Below, one piece after another: positions 34,906 to 46,309 of a stretch of DNA of 64,000 nucleotides. Made by a program: the position numbers and the translations under genes. The stretch is from Tenrec ecaudatus (taxonomy: Eukaryota > Chordata > Mammalia > Afrosoricida > Tenrecidae), in contig NC_134537.1 of the NCBI RefSeq assembly GCF_050624435.1, positions 9,048,584 to 9,112,583 of the forward strand. The letters are read 5' to 3'. Under the pieces are notes generated by a model. The model made no database searches. It was not told the origin of the DNA and saw nothing but the letters and a program-made list of their open reading frames with translations. Numbering within the stretch: position 1 is the stretch's first letter; every line of letters begins with the position of its first letter.

Positions 34906-35490
34906 TTTGACTGTGGAGTCAGATGGGAACTCTCTGTGCTATCTTTGCTTTTGATTTATTTACTTCTAACCAGTCAAGCTAAAACCATTTTGAAACTAGA
35001 AACCCCAAGCGATTTTAATTAGAATTTCCAAGATAATTAAGCAAAATTCGTAAGAGGAGGACTCAACCAAACCAGACATGTTTGGCAAAATATCCAAACA
35101 TTTCGATGAGATTTTTGGAATCTGCGAGGATGGTGGCACTGCAGGGTGACGGTCATTCATGTCACTGGATTGTGCTCTGCCTGTAGAGCTGCTATTTGCC
35201 AAATGAAAGGGCAGGGTGCACAGATCCATATGCAGGGAATAAGGGGATGATTTGATGGCGGAGCGGGGGCGGGGGGGGGGGGCTGAAGAGCACACCAGAG
35301 GTGGAGGTAAGAGTTGAGGCGTGACACAATTGGAGGAAGAAAGTGAGTGGACTCTGGAAATACAGTTATCTGGCGAGCCCGAGAATCCATTTCAGACTTG
35401 GGGGTTATGCCTGCAAAGTCTGGCGAGGTCAGCGGATGGTGTTTTCTCCAGCCATCATCCTCAGCAGCTCGCGTCCAGGTTGGCATAGAA

Positions 35491-35919
35491 CAGCGGTTCT
35501 CAACCTGTGGGTCGTGACCCCTTGAGGTCTTAGGAATGGAGACACTGCTCCCCTATTCCTCTCCAGGCAGTTCCGCCCACATGCAGATACGCCCACAGAT
35601 GAGTACCCAGCATGAAGACTATGAACCATGCTACACCATGCTTCAAGACAAAATTTCATTGTTTTGTCATTAGAAATAAATATTTCGCAATATATAATTA
35701 CATATTGTTTTCGTGATGAATCACTATACTTTTATTATGTTCCATTTGTAGCAATGAAAATGCATCCTGCCTACCAGATATTTACATGACAATTCATCAC
35801 AGTAGCAAGAATACAGTTATGAAGTACCAACGAAAATAATTTTATGATGGAGGGGGGATCACTACAGCGTAAGGTGGTGCATTAAAGGGCTGCGGCATAA
35901 GGAAGGTTGCGAAGCACTG
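35491..35919 (+). mobile_element. SPIN (hAT) transposon with target duplication
   Basis: Starts CAGCGGTTCTCAACCT and ends GGTTGCGAAGCACTG. Flanked by GCATAGAA and GCATAGAC (7/8). 429 bp, with a deletion near its left end (ACCCCTTGAGGTCTTAGG joins across the usual TTTGGGGGTCG block). No transposase frame. Confidence 0.93.
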
Positions 35920-37065
35920 GCATAGACGGCAGGAAGAGTTGGATTTAGCTGAGGTTCTTCCCCCTCCCACGCCAGGTGAGCGTCATGCAGGCAAAGAGGG
36001 CGGGGTTGTTCAGAGTATCCGTCTGAGAGTCCCTTTAAGGATTGGGAAAGTGAAGCCCAGGAGGCAGCGGGGACAATGAAGAAAGTTCCTTGAAGCAAGA
36101 CAGTAAAAAAGCCCTGTCTGACATGTTATCTTTAGGGCATTTGCTGAATGACTCATAAGGCCTGAGGACATGGTGGAAGGCTTGGAGAGGAACCACAGTG
36201 GGGAAAAAAAAGTGTGGTCATGTGGTCAATGGGATACAAAGGTTACCAGGATAAGCCTACATGAGCTACGTGATGATCTGGGAAGCTTACCCTTCTGGTG
36301 GACTCTAGCCACTACCTAGGAATCTTGTTGTTCTTGACCTTGGGCCTTCTCTCTATTCTGACCAAATGGGTTTATGATCAAAGTAGGTCTTTTCCTATAG
36401 ACTCTACTGGCCATCTCTTTCTTTCTTGTATGCCTGGCAAGCCAGAGTTGACTGTGTCCTTCTTAGTCAACGGGTCAAACAGAATTCTCAAGAGAAAAAC
36501 CACATGGTCTTTGCCAGGGTACAGGTGAATTAAAAGGAGGCATATGAAGGATGGAGTCCACCTCCACAGGCCACTTACACGTATCTTCAGGGACTAGTTA
36601 AAGATGCGCTGCCACAAGGCACATGCATCTTGATGGCCTGTTGGATCAGCTAGTGGGCATATAGTTTATCATAAGCTGCTCATATCCGAATCTACCAGAC
36701 TGTCCAATGATATCTACCAGGGCAAACCACTATTTCTCAGAGGAAGCAATTTGCCAAAGAGAAGATTGCGTTTCAGAACCACGGGGTTGTGTCAATGCTG
36801 TCAACCTGATGGAGCCGATGCAGACACTTGGTGTAGTGTGGCACCCTCTGTGGTATCTAGAACAAATGGCAGTGACTTGCTTCTTAGCCTGGACAAGCTG
36901 GAGGACTCCTCCTCCTCCGGAACCAATCTAAATTAAACATCCTTTCACATCACACTGTAAATTCCGAGCAGCACCTCTCCGAATGGTATATCCAAAGAGA
37001 CCGCCTTCACGCATGTTTCTTAGCAGTAGAGGATGTAAGGTCTGACCATTCCTTTTCCTCTTTGA
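35920..37065. other. Unassigned sequence
   Basis: 1.1 kb without a recognisable gene. An open frame of 76 codons at 36298-36528 is preceded by no promoter or splice signal that I trust. It could be degraded internal retroelement sequence; I cannot say which. Confidence 0.3.
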
Positions 37066-37071
37066 AGGGCT

Positions 37072-37228
37072 TGTGTAGTCACCTAATCTGGTGTCAATTG
37101 AAGGATTAAGAGTGTAGGGGTGGAGACTAGGCTGTCAATCTGAAGATAGCCATTGAGACTTCTGTGGGCATGCCTTCTCCTGAGAATTCTGGGAAATCTG
37201 GTGCTTCCTCCTTGGAAGCGGAAGATAC

Positions 37229-37276
<48 letters not shown>

Positions 37277-37638
37277 GCTACTCCCTGGGAGATATTGCAG
37301 AAGACAAGCCACATGGACACAACCAGACCTCGGAAGCTGGAGAAGCCCCAGAAAGACCCCTGCCAGCACTGAGATGCTTACAATGCCACTGGACCCAAAG
37401 ACTTTCTATCCACCGGCTTGTGATCGTCCTGAATTTGGCTTCATTGCATGGGTTTTCTGAGTCTGAGGAGGACTTTATAGATTGGTATTGGACATATGGG
37501 CTAATATCAGACTTATGGCCTTGGATTGGACTGGGTTGGGATGTCTTCCCAATGTTCCATTCTTCTTATATATAAACCTCTCCCTTATATATATGTGTGT
37601 CCATGGGTTTGTTTCTCTAGTCTACCCAGACTAACACA
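37072..37638 (+). repeat. LTR group A copy, sense
   Basis: TGTGTAGTCACCTAATCTGG start and CAGACTAACACA end. Flanks GGGCT and GAGGT match 3/5. Contains an expanded CT microsatellite at 37228-37277 where other copies have only a few CT units. Confidence 0.88.
37228..37277 (+). repeat. (CT)n microsatellite within LTR
   Basis: About 50 bases of CT, with one TTT interruption at about 37248-37251. Confidence 0.97.
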
Positions 37639-37860
37639 GAGGTATACCTCTGTGTGTGGATCTCAGGGTTGCCAGATAAAAGTTAGTCAAGTGAATGATC
37701 TCTCCATTTTCTTAGGATTTACTTCTTCCTCTCAGTGACTAAATTATCATGCTGAAAGAGCTGAAGAAATTTTAAAAAATCAAGCCTCAAATTGGAGTAT
37801 TGATGGATGGCACAGGCACAACAGTGAATGACACCGGAAACATTAGAAGAAAATGGAAAG

Positions 37861-38379
37861 TGGGGTCATTACCTAATTTCACATCAACTTGATCAAGAAA
37901 TGTAGGGGTGGAGTCTAGCCTGTCAATCAGGTCACAACCCAATGATGCCTCCTGGTGGGCGTGGCTTTCCCACAAGGATTCTGGAAACTTCCTCTTTCTC
38001 CCTGGAGGTGGGCCACACAATCTCTCTGCTTCCTCTTCCTGTGCACCAGGATCGTGGAGCTCCACTGATATCAGAGAGACATGCAGCCGAGACTTGCACC
38101 AGCCCTGTGATGCTTCCACCGCCACCAGATCCACTGCCACTTTTCAACCACTGACCTGTGATCTTCCTGCGTTCAGAATCATTGCAGAAGGCTGCGTGAG
38201 TCTGAAGAGAGATTTGTGGACTCATATCAGATTTATGGGCTAATATCGGACTTATGGACTTGATCTGGGCTGGACTGGGACGTTTTCTCAATCTATAATT
38301 GCTCTCTGATGTAAAGCTCTCTCTTACACATAGATGAGTGTCTCTAGATTTGTTTCCCTAGTCAACCTGGCCTAATACA
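37861..38379 (+). repeat. LTR group A copy, sense
   Basis: Starts TGGGGTCATTACCTAATTTC and ends CTGGCCTAATACA, with the internal AGGGGTGGAGTCTAGCCTGT block. Flanks GAAAG and GAAGA are 3/5. It lies 220 bp after another copy in the same orientation. Confidence 0.88.
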
Positions 38380-39065
38380 GAAGACATACCGAGTCACTGA
38401 AACAAACATAAACCGGGTACACTCAACCACTTCAAAGCTACCGTATGATCAAGAGTGGAGAGAAGGGAAGGGAGAAATTTACACTGCACTGAGGTATTGG
38501 CCAAAAACCAACATGGTGAGTGGCCAGCAGAAAAATGCCTTCTTTTCATCGCTAGCTGCTGGAGCGTCCTCCGCCTTCATGAATGGCCCAGCCACCCTCC
38601 GGACCAGGACCAACAACTTCAGTGAAGATAAATGGTGACTGATGTCCCTCACGCTGGAAAATCAATGGTAGCTGAGACAGACACGCATGGAAAACTAGCC
38701 AAAAATGTGCAATGCCATGCCAAATGTCATTTCTATATTTGGATTTAGAACCCATTTCGGCGGTGGCTTCAGCATGAATCCCGATTCCTTGGGTGAGGCA
38801 GAGAGAAATGAATGTAAACACAGACTGGCCAGACGTGGCCTGCAGAAGGAAAAGGCCTTCCGAAACGAGCCCAGGGAACTCAGGAACGGAACGGAGACAG
38901 CAGCGGGGGCTGCAGAGGCCCATGTTGGTGCTGGTGAAAGGTGAGGTGAGCTGGAGATTGGATCACAGAGAGACGGAAGATTCTACAGTGACTTGATCTG
39001 CAGTAGATTTTTCTTTCTGAAAATTAATTTAAAAAAATATATGTAAAACCAATTTAACAGATACA
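38380..39065. other. No gene or repeat recognised
   Basis: About 0.7 kb of unassigned sequence between an LTR and an RTE LINE fragment. Confidence 0.4.
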
Positions 39066-39069
39066 TCAT

Positions 39070-39930
39070 TTGAGGTACTCACTTTGGATGCCAAGAAATC
39101 TGAGGGACATCTATCTGGCCAGAATGGAGAATCCACAGAATGTAGCCATTATGAAGCATTATCATGCATATCACACAGAAACAAAGTTTGCTGAAGATAC
39201 CTTTTTAAATGGTCATAGCGACACATCAAACAGGAACTGCCAGGAATTCAAGCTGGATTCAGAAGAGGACATGGAACAAGGGAGATCATGGTTAGTATTT
39301 GATGGACGGAGAGCAGAGAATGTTAGAAAGATGTTTCCCTGTGTTTTACGGACAATGCAAGGGAGGAGTCAACTGTCTGGATCATAATTATGGATAGCAT
39401 TGTGAATAATGGGGATTCCAGAACACTCCATTGTGCTGAGAAACCTGTACATAGACCAAGAGGCAGTTGTTTGAACAGAACAAGCGTATGTACAAGGCTT
39501 TCTATAATCAGGAGAGATGCGCATCAGGTGGTGTCCTTTCCCCGTGCTTATTCAATCTGTATGCTGAGCAAATACGCCAGGAAGCTGGACTGCAAGGTGA
39601 GAAAGAATGTGGTATAAAGATCGAAGGAAGGCCCACGAACAACCTGGGATACGCACGTGATACAGCCTTGCTTTCTGACAGCGAAGAGGACTTGAAGGAT
39701 CTGCTGAAGAACAAAGACTTCAGTGTGGACGGCCCTCAACATCAAGAAAGGACCATTCTCCACAACTGAATGCACCAGCAAAATGATGAATGGAAAAGAA
39801 GATGGAAGTTTACCAGGATTTCCTTTTGCTGGGATCCACAGTGAATGTTTATGGAAGCAGTAACGTTACAAGGTAAGACGGCTTTCCCTATCAGCAGAAA
39901 GCAAACAGCTCCAGATGTTCTCTTCATCCA
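39070..39930 (+). repeat. RTE/BovB-like LINE reverse-transcriptase fragment
   Basis: Frameshifted remnants read, in order, GIQAGFRRGHGTRD (about 39245), then MGIPEH-like, then SGGVLSPCLFNLYAE (about 39525), then IKIEGRPTNNLGYA (about 39620) and DTALLSDSEEDLKDLL. These match RT motifs of RTE-clade LINEs (QAGFRKGRGT, GCVLSPCLFNLYAEYIMR, NNLRYADDT). The catalytic YADD is altered to YARD and several stops break the frame, so the copy is dead. Confidence 0.9.
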
Positions 39931-40066
39931 TAAGGAAAAATAAAAATTGCACGCACACACCCCCCAAAAAAGAACCGCAGGCTATGTACCAAATGTTAAG
40001 CTGCTGCCATCAGCTTGATTCTGACTCTTAAGGATGCAGTGGAACTCCATTACAGAGTTTCAATGT

Positions 40067-40230
40067 AGTAACCCACCACGGGTAACCCCACTGTAACCAT
40101 CATTTAGTGGTTAACTTAGATGTACCCTTTAACAATGTAACCATCCATATTAATTAGCCTGAGTGTAACCATTTTGTATTGAGTCAAGTGTGGCCACTTT
40201 GTAACGACTGTCATTCCTTTTGTAACTTCT
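40067..40230 (+). repeat. Cluster of GTAAC motifs
   Basis: Seven GTAAC pentamers in about 160 bases, several as TGTAACCAT. Irregular spacing. A TATAAG at about 40303 and an ATTAAA at about 40369 downstream suggest an unrecognised LTR, but I cannot find its ends. Confidence 0.4.
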
Positions 40231-40371
40231 GGCACTCCTGACCCATTGACCATTACTTGTGAGATTGTTGATGTTGCTTGTAGAACCCCCGTTTTATTTT
40301 TTATAAGTTCTCATTTTTCCATAGATCATGACGCCACATGCCCCTGTGTCTTGTTTATTCCACAGTATTAA

Positions 40372-40805
40372 AACTGCCCTCTTTGTTGGAAACACAGGGA
40401 ATCCAGGACAGATAAACCCCTCTGGACCAATAATGAGAATAGCCATACCAGGAGGGGAAGGTGAAGGTGGGGGAGAAAGGGAGACCTGATCACAAGAATC
40501 TACATATAACCCCCTCCCTGGGGGACGGACAACAGAAAAGTGAGTGAAGGGAGACATCGGACAGCGTAAGACATTACATAATAATAATAATTTATAAATG
40601 ATCAGGGTTCATCAGGGAGTGGGGCTGGGAGGGAGGGGGTAAATGAGGAGCTGATACCAAGGGCTCAAGTAGAAAGCAAATGTTTTGAGAATGATGATGG
40701 CAATAAATATCCAAATAAATGTGCTTGACCCAACGGATGGATGGATTGTGTGTGATAAGAGCTAATATCAGCCCTCAATAAAACCCTCAATAAAATGATT
40801 TTATT
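40372..40805 (+). repeat. LINE 3'-end family, sense copy
   Basis: GGAAACACAGGGAATCCAGG, then TAATGAGAATAGCCATACCA, GGACAACAGAAAAGTGAGTG, and the end CCCTCAATAAAATGATTTTA. The longest sense copy of the tail. Confidence 0.88.
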
Positions 40806-40984
40806 AAGTTGAAAAGCAAAAAGAAGAAGAAGAAGAAAAGCAATGGTCTAACTTCAATTATATTTGAAATAGTGACCCTGAAAAAAACAACAACAACTGG
40901 CCTCTTTCAGAACTCGGGGTCGAGGGTGAATTGGGCGATAGCTGTTGCGTGTGGGTTAGCCAATCCCATTGGGGTTCAACACCA

Positions 40985-41180
40985 AGGTTGCAATCTTTGA
41001 TTGCCGGATTTCCTAGTCAGAGCAGCTGCTGAGTTCAAAGAGCCAACATTTCAGTTGAACGCTCAAGCCCCATCTGGGTTTATCCTAGATACGAAACCCA
41101 AACCAAATCAAATTCACTCTGTTGCGTTGATTTTGACTCGGGTGACTCTATGGGACAGAGTAGAAATGCCCCTAAAACAA
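40985..41180 (-). repeat. AfroSINE (-)
   Basis: AGCAGCTGCTGAGTTCAAAG and GATTTTGACTCGGGTGACTC are antisense SINE motifs, followed by an (AAAC)n run. Confidence 0.65.
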
Positions 41181-41724
41181 ACAAACAAACAAACAGAGAG
41201 GTAGATAGATAAATAAATGCCCTGTGGGCCCCCAAAGCTGTATATATTTATGGACATTGACAGCCACCTCCACTTATGTTGGCAGCAGGCCAGCCCCCCA
41301 AAGAAACATCTTTTCAATTGAGTGGATCACGGCTGTCATCAGAGTTAGGGCCTTTCATGTCACCTTAATCTTCTGAGAACAGATACAGTACCAGTAGCAG
41401 ATCCCATTATAGAACTGATTACATTGTGTTCAATCACAGAATGCGGGATTACCAGGTATAACCTGCCCAACCACTGGGAATCCTGGCCCAATTGACACGG
41501 ATCCTAACTATCTCGGAAGGTTTTTGCCGCCAATCGTTTCATTTGACCTCTCCTTAAGTCTTCGGAGCCCTTTCTCCACAAACAGTAGAAATCAAAGGGT
41601 GCTCCAGGGGCCTCTCGGGTCAGGAGTTCATTTCAGGGAATGTGTAGGCTTGAAACTATCTCCAGAATTATTCTACGGTGTTATTTGCTGGTTTGTAGAC
41701 ACTCTCGTTCTGTTGTGAGTATAC
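41181..41724. other. No gene or repeat recognised
   Basis: About 0.5 kb unassigned. Confidence 0.4.
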
Positions 41725-42450
41725 AGTGAAGTTTCCCCAGAGGCGGCTGTTGTTGAAAGGTCCCATCAGGTTGGTTCCACCTCACTGCCACCCTCCGTTC
41801 ACCAGAATGGCACACTGCCCAGTTCTGTGCCAGGCTCACAGTTGTTATGCTGAGCCCACGGTTGCAGCCACTGTGCCAATCCATGTTGTGGAGGGTCGTC
41901 CTCTTTTTCACGGACCCTCTACGTGACAGAACACGAGGTACTGGTTCCGTGACTGGTCTGTCTTGATACCATGTCTAAAGTACGACGGGAGAGGGAGTCT
42001 CACCATTCTTGTTTGTAAGGATCTTTCTGGCTGGACTTCTGCCGAGGCAGTTCTGTTTGCTCTTTTTGGCGGTCCATGATACGTTTGGTATTCTTTGCCA
42101 GCACTGTAATCCAACCTCATCCATTCTTTTCAGATTCCTTATTCCAACTTTCACCTGCATCTGAGGCAACTGAAGATACCCTGGCCTGAGTCAGGCACAC
42201 CCTAGTCTTCTGAGTAGCATTCTTACTTTTCAACACTTTAAAGAGGCCTTTAGCAGCTGATCTAACTTGCTTGATGTTTTGGCTGTATCAGTTGTGGATC
42301 CAAGCAAGATGAAATCCTTGACAATTTCAATCTTTTCTCCACTTATTATAATGTTACCCATTGATCCCGTTGTGAGGATGTTTGTTTTCTTTGCATTAAG
42401 TTATAGTCTGCATCGGAGGCTGAAATCTTTGATCTTCATCAGCAAGTGCT
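41725..42450 (-). repeat. RTE/BovB-like LINE fragment, antisense
   Basis: Includes GCGGTCCATGATACGTTTGG (the antisense of the RTE TARRS..W region) and AACACTTTAAAGAGGCCTTT and CAAGATGAAATCCTTGACAA, shared with the copy at 26.5-27.0 kb. Confidence 0.75.
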
Positions 42451-42479
42451 TCAAGTTAGCAGGGTTTTTGCTTTGTTTT

Positions 42480-42930
42480 GGGGTGGTGGTTTAGTTACAA
42501 ATCCTGCTGCAAGAAAGACTGTGTCCAGGCCATCTTGCCAATACGAAAATATAACGGTCAGATGGATTCCTGGAATCCTGCGTCAAAGGGGAGGTGCGTT
42601 TGTGATTTGGAAAAACAGAGCCAGAATGCTCCTTCTCACTAGAAATGAGAATGGTGAGCCTTCATCTCACACACTTTGGACTTCTTATCAGTGGGGGTCT
42701 GCTCCTGGAGAAGGAGCCATCGTGCTTGGTACCATGGAGGGTCAGCCGAAAGGAGGAAGACCCTCAATGAGATGGACTGACACAGTGGCTGCCCCAATGG
42801 GCTCAAACATATAACATACTGTAAATTGTGAGGACAATGCAGGACTCGTTAATGTTTGGTTCCGTTTGGTTGTGCATGGGGTCGCTATGGGTTGGAACCA
42901 ACTGGTCAACACGGAACATCAACACGATGT
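42480..42930 (+). repeat. RTE LINE 3' end, sense
   Basis: Encodes the end of the RTE protein in a broken frame: NGEPSSHTLWTSYQWGSAPG and GQPKGGRPSMRWTDTVAAP, then a short UTR ending GGGTCGCTATGGGTTGGAAC. That last string is also the 3' end of AfroSINEs, which fits mobilisation of the SINE by this LINE. Confidence 0.88.
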
Positions 42931-42996
42931 TCCAAATACTTACCGCTCATCCCCGTGGAGTTGCCTGCTCTCTGATGCTTTCATTCCTGCAGCATC

Positions 42997-43660
42997 TGTG
43001 TTAGGCAGGGTTCTTTAGAGAAATGAAACCAGGACTCAGGATTTTATATATAGATGAGGATAGGTTTATACAGCTAGGAGGAATATAACAGCTAATTAGA
43101 TCACACAGCAGGACAGAAAGTTCAGTTCAACTTACTTCCATGGAACAGTTAATATACTGGAAACCCTTCAACTCACGTGGGCTGCCGGGTCCAAGGTCCA
43201 GGAGTCCTCCCTGGGGCAAAGCAAGCAGAGTCTCCCACAGGCAGCAAGCAGCAGGGTGAGTCACCAACAGTCAGTAACTTGGGAGCTTAGCCCAGATAGG
43301 ATACTGAACGCAAGCCATGAAAGGGGACAAGATCCACCAGCCTAAAGCTCAAGTGATATACACACTTGCAGCTTGATGAAGCAGGTCTCAAAGGAGCCTC
43401 AAGCTCTAGTGACACAATCCATGGATTGGCCTGGCCCACAGGTAGTGTAGCTTACAGGTTAAGACAGAGGACTAGTTATAGCAACAGCACACACTCCCCA
43501 GCACCACACAGGCTCTAGTGTGCATCAATCACCAGAGAGCAAGGGGCTGGGGGCAGGCCTTGCAGGGCCATTTATCTCTTTGCCCTCCAATCAAACTGCG
43601 AGCTGATTAAGCCCACATGTTTCTATTGGCTAGGTTGGCACAATAAACCTACCAATCACA
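42997..43660 (-). mobile_element. Solo LTR, group B, with exact 5-bp duplication
   Basis: TGTGTTAGGCAGGGTTC ... CCTACCAATCACA flanked by GCATC (42992-42996 and 43661-43665). Inverted relative to the 7836-8617 copy. Sense orientation is leftward. 664 bp. Confidence 0.92.
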
Positions 43661-44264
43661 GCATCTTATATTCAGTGCTAAATTGTTTCCTCTCTCTATT
43701 GTGAGCCCCTCTTGTTATCACTATGCCTGCAGGAGAAATCTTCCCTTAGTCGCTTGGGCTAGCTGTGCTTTGTAGAATGGAGAAGAATGTACATCAATTA
43801 CATGAGGGGAAGCGAGTGAATATGGTGTGCTGGGGGATACAATGGTGAGGAGGTCCCAAGTATTCCGTGGAAGCAGGAATTCATTGCACACTGAGACGAA
43901 CACAATATGACCCCCTTGGAAACTCAGTCTCACCCTGGGGTTTCCATAGTATGTGGGAAGATGCCAAGGTCCTTTTATGAGGTTTGTTTTTAGTGAAGGG
44001 AAAAGACACCTATACCTAAAAGCCCAAAGTCTGAAGGGAGTGTTGGTTATTGTAGCAGACTAGTGGTAAAAATCTCCTGTCCTCTCAGGAGGTTGTGCCT
44101 GGTTCTCCTAAGACATTCACAGTAGTCACTTGGTTATGAAAGTACAGTCATGCTCAAGTCTTCCAGAATGATGAACTGCATCTGTGGTAAGGTTCCCAGA
44201 CTCCGGCTTCTGCTTCCAGGAGCACCCATCCCCTGAGCTGAGCGGAACACATATGACCCTATAA
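43661..44264. other. No gene recognised
   Basis: Unassigned 0.6 kb after the LTR. Confidence 0.4.
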
Positions 44265-44380
44265 GAGAGCATATTAAAAAGTTTGGCATCACTTGTCATT
44301 AAGGAACTACTAGTTAGAACAACAATGCAGTACCACTGTATGTGGATTAGGATGGTTAGCGTCTGAATAACGGGCAATAT
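44265..44380 (+). repeat. L1 3' UTR fragment
   Basis: TTTGGCATCACTTGTCATTA, GAACAACAATGCAGTACCAC and TAGGATGGTTAGC match the L1 segment usually reading CATCA..AGTCATTAGGGAAATG...TAGGATGGCTA. Confidence 0.75.
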
Positions 44381-44460
44381 CACATAATTCATGTAAAACC
44401 CTTAACATGCAGAACACTGCCTGGGACTCTAGACACTAAGTACTGGCCAACCCCATCCTT

Positions 44461-44755
44461 TTTTTTAAACAATTTATTGGGGCTCATACAATTCTTATCA
44501 CAGTTCATAATATACATACATCAATTGTATAAAGCACATCTGTACAGTCTTTGCCCTAATCATTTTTTCTCCTCTTATCTTTTTTTACATTTTATTAGGG
44601 ACTCATACAATTCTTATCACCATCCATACATCAATTGTATAAAGCACATCCATACATTCCCTGCCCCAATCATTCTCAAGGCATTTGCTCTCCACTTAAG
44701 CCCCTTGCATCAGGTCCTCTTTTTTTTTTCCCCCTCCCTCCCCACCCCATCCTTT
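44461..44755 (-). repeat. Two LINE tails in tandem, antisense
   Basis: Two 3' ends follow each other (44465-44565 and 44585-44755), each with TTTATT..GG..CTCATACAATTCT and CATCAATTGTATAAAGCAC. The first lacks the upstream part, so one inserted next to or inside the other. Confidence 0.85.
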
Positions 44756-44824
44756 TATTGTATATTTGCCCTTTTCCAAAAGGAGCTGTCTCACTAGGAA
44801 CAACCACCCACTGCCTTTGAATTG

Positions 44825-45000
44825 ATTCTGACTGCTGGCAGGCAGCCCTGTCTCACATACTTTGGACATGGGATCAGGAGAGCCCAGCCTCTGGAAAAGA
44901 CCTCAGGCTTGATGAAGCAGAGGGGCAGTGAAAAGAGGAAGACCCTCAATGAGTTGGATGGACAACATGGCTGCAGGAGGAGCACAATCATGGCTACAAT
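44825..45000 (+). repeat. RTE LINE 3' coding remnant
   Basis: The broken frame reads YFGHGIRRAQPLEKTSGL and then KRKTLNELDGQHG, the C-terminal RTE region parallel to 42650-42800. Confidence 0.75.
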
Positions 45001-45041
45001 TGTGGTGCTGGTGCTACCTTTGGGGTTTTCAGACTGTAGAT

Positions 45042-45237
45042 CAGTGGTTCTCAACCTTTCTAATGCTACAACCCTTTACCACAGTTCCTCATGTTGTGGG
45101 AACCCCGCAACCATAAAATTATTTTCATTGCTACTTCATTGTGGTCATTTTGCTGCTGTTATGAATTGGATGGCCCCTATGAAAGGTTCATTTGACACCC
45201 CCCAAAGGGGTCATGACCCATAGGTTGAGAACCACTG
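45042..45237 (-). mobile_element. Short SPIN MITE, inverted
   Basis: CAGTGGTTCTCAACCT ... GGTTGAGAACCACTG, 196 bp, with the CCAAAGGGGTCATGACCCAT block at its right end, so the element is reversed relative to 28665. Flanking octamers do not match. Confidence 0.9.
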
Positions 45238-45734
45238 GGTAAATCATCCTGGGAGCGGACTGTCTCATCTTTCTCCTAAGTAGTGACTGGTAGGCTTGAG
45301 CTGCCAACCTTGTGGTTAGTGATCCCTTACTTCACCTCCTATGCCACCTATGCCAGAGGGCTAACGAGATTGTAAGTATTTCCAAAGGAGAAAACTTCCT
45401 GTACCCTCTGAGAACCCTTACTCCTGTCACTGTCTCTGAGGGTCATCTATCTTGACTGTCATGTATTGCATGATCTTAAAGGTACAAATGAACATAGCAA
45501 GAGCTACCCAAGTCTAACATGACCAATGAGGCAGATCACGTACGGACCCCAAGAGTAAGGGGAGGAAATCTTAAAGAACCAAAGGATAGTGATGTGGTCC
45601 ATCCGTGCCACACTGCACCCTGAATTTATCCTCCATTCTGTGAAACCCTATGAACAGGGACAGTTGAACTGTCTTGCTGGTGGACTCTGGGTCTCCACTA
45701 CATCCAGTCCCCTTCATATCAATTTGGATGTGTG

Positions 45735-46060
45735 TTTTTTAACTTGGGGTGCCTCTTCCCATCAACACCTTGTGATCAAACAGCACGGTGTTCTTCTTCC
45801 ATGTGGGCTTTGTTGTTTCTCTGATAGATGCCCACCTGTTTAGCTCCAAGTCTTTAAGACTCCAGACGCTATATATTTTGATAGCCGGGCACCATCGTTT
45901 TCTTAACCACATTTGCTTATGCACCCATTTTGTCTTCAGCAGTCATGTCAGGGAGGTGGGCATCATACGGTGCCACATTACTGGAATGAATTGTTCTTGT
46001 ACTGAGGTAAATTTAAGTAGCAGGTCAAAGTCCATCTGCTTCCTTGTTGCACTTACATAT
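45735..46060 (-). repeat. LINE internal segment, antisense
   Basis: TTCCATGTGGGCTTTGTTGT, TTTAAGACTCCAGACGCTAT, CCACATTTGCTTATGCACCC: parallel to 47200-47430. Confidence 0.8.
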
Positions 46061-46309
46061 ATCTACATATATAAACAAGTATACACACATATGGTTTTGT
46101 TTTTTCCTCATGAAGCAGTCCTTAAACAAAAGAAAGATAGTATAACTAGAATTATAGCAAATCCATGGGACACTGAATCTATGACCATGTGCCAACACAT
46201 ATTGAGCTACTATACTGCATTTATTGTTCTTCTGAGCTTATCTTATTTTCCTGTTTTTGCTTTTCCTTATACCTTATGCTACTAGTAAATGTAAATGCTC
46301 TAATATCGG

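Noticed and set aside
39070-39769. Two adjacent frames that might be a small gene pair
   Set aside because: They are the two frames of one frameshifted RTE LINE reverse transcriptase.
45034-45245. Target duplication for the SPIN copy at 45042
   Set aside because: Flanking octamers CTGTAGAT and GGTAAATC do not match. The element call rests on its termini.
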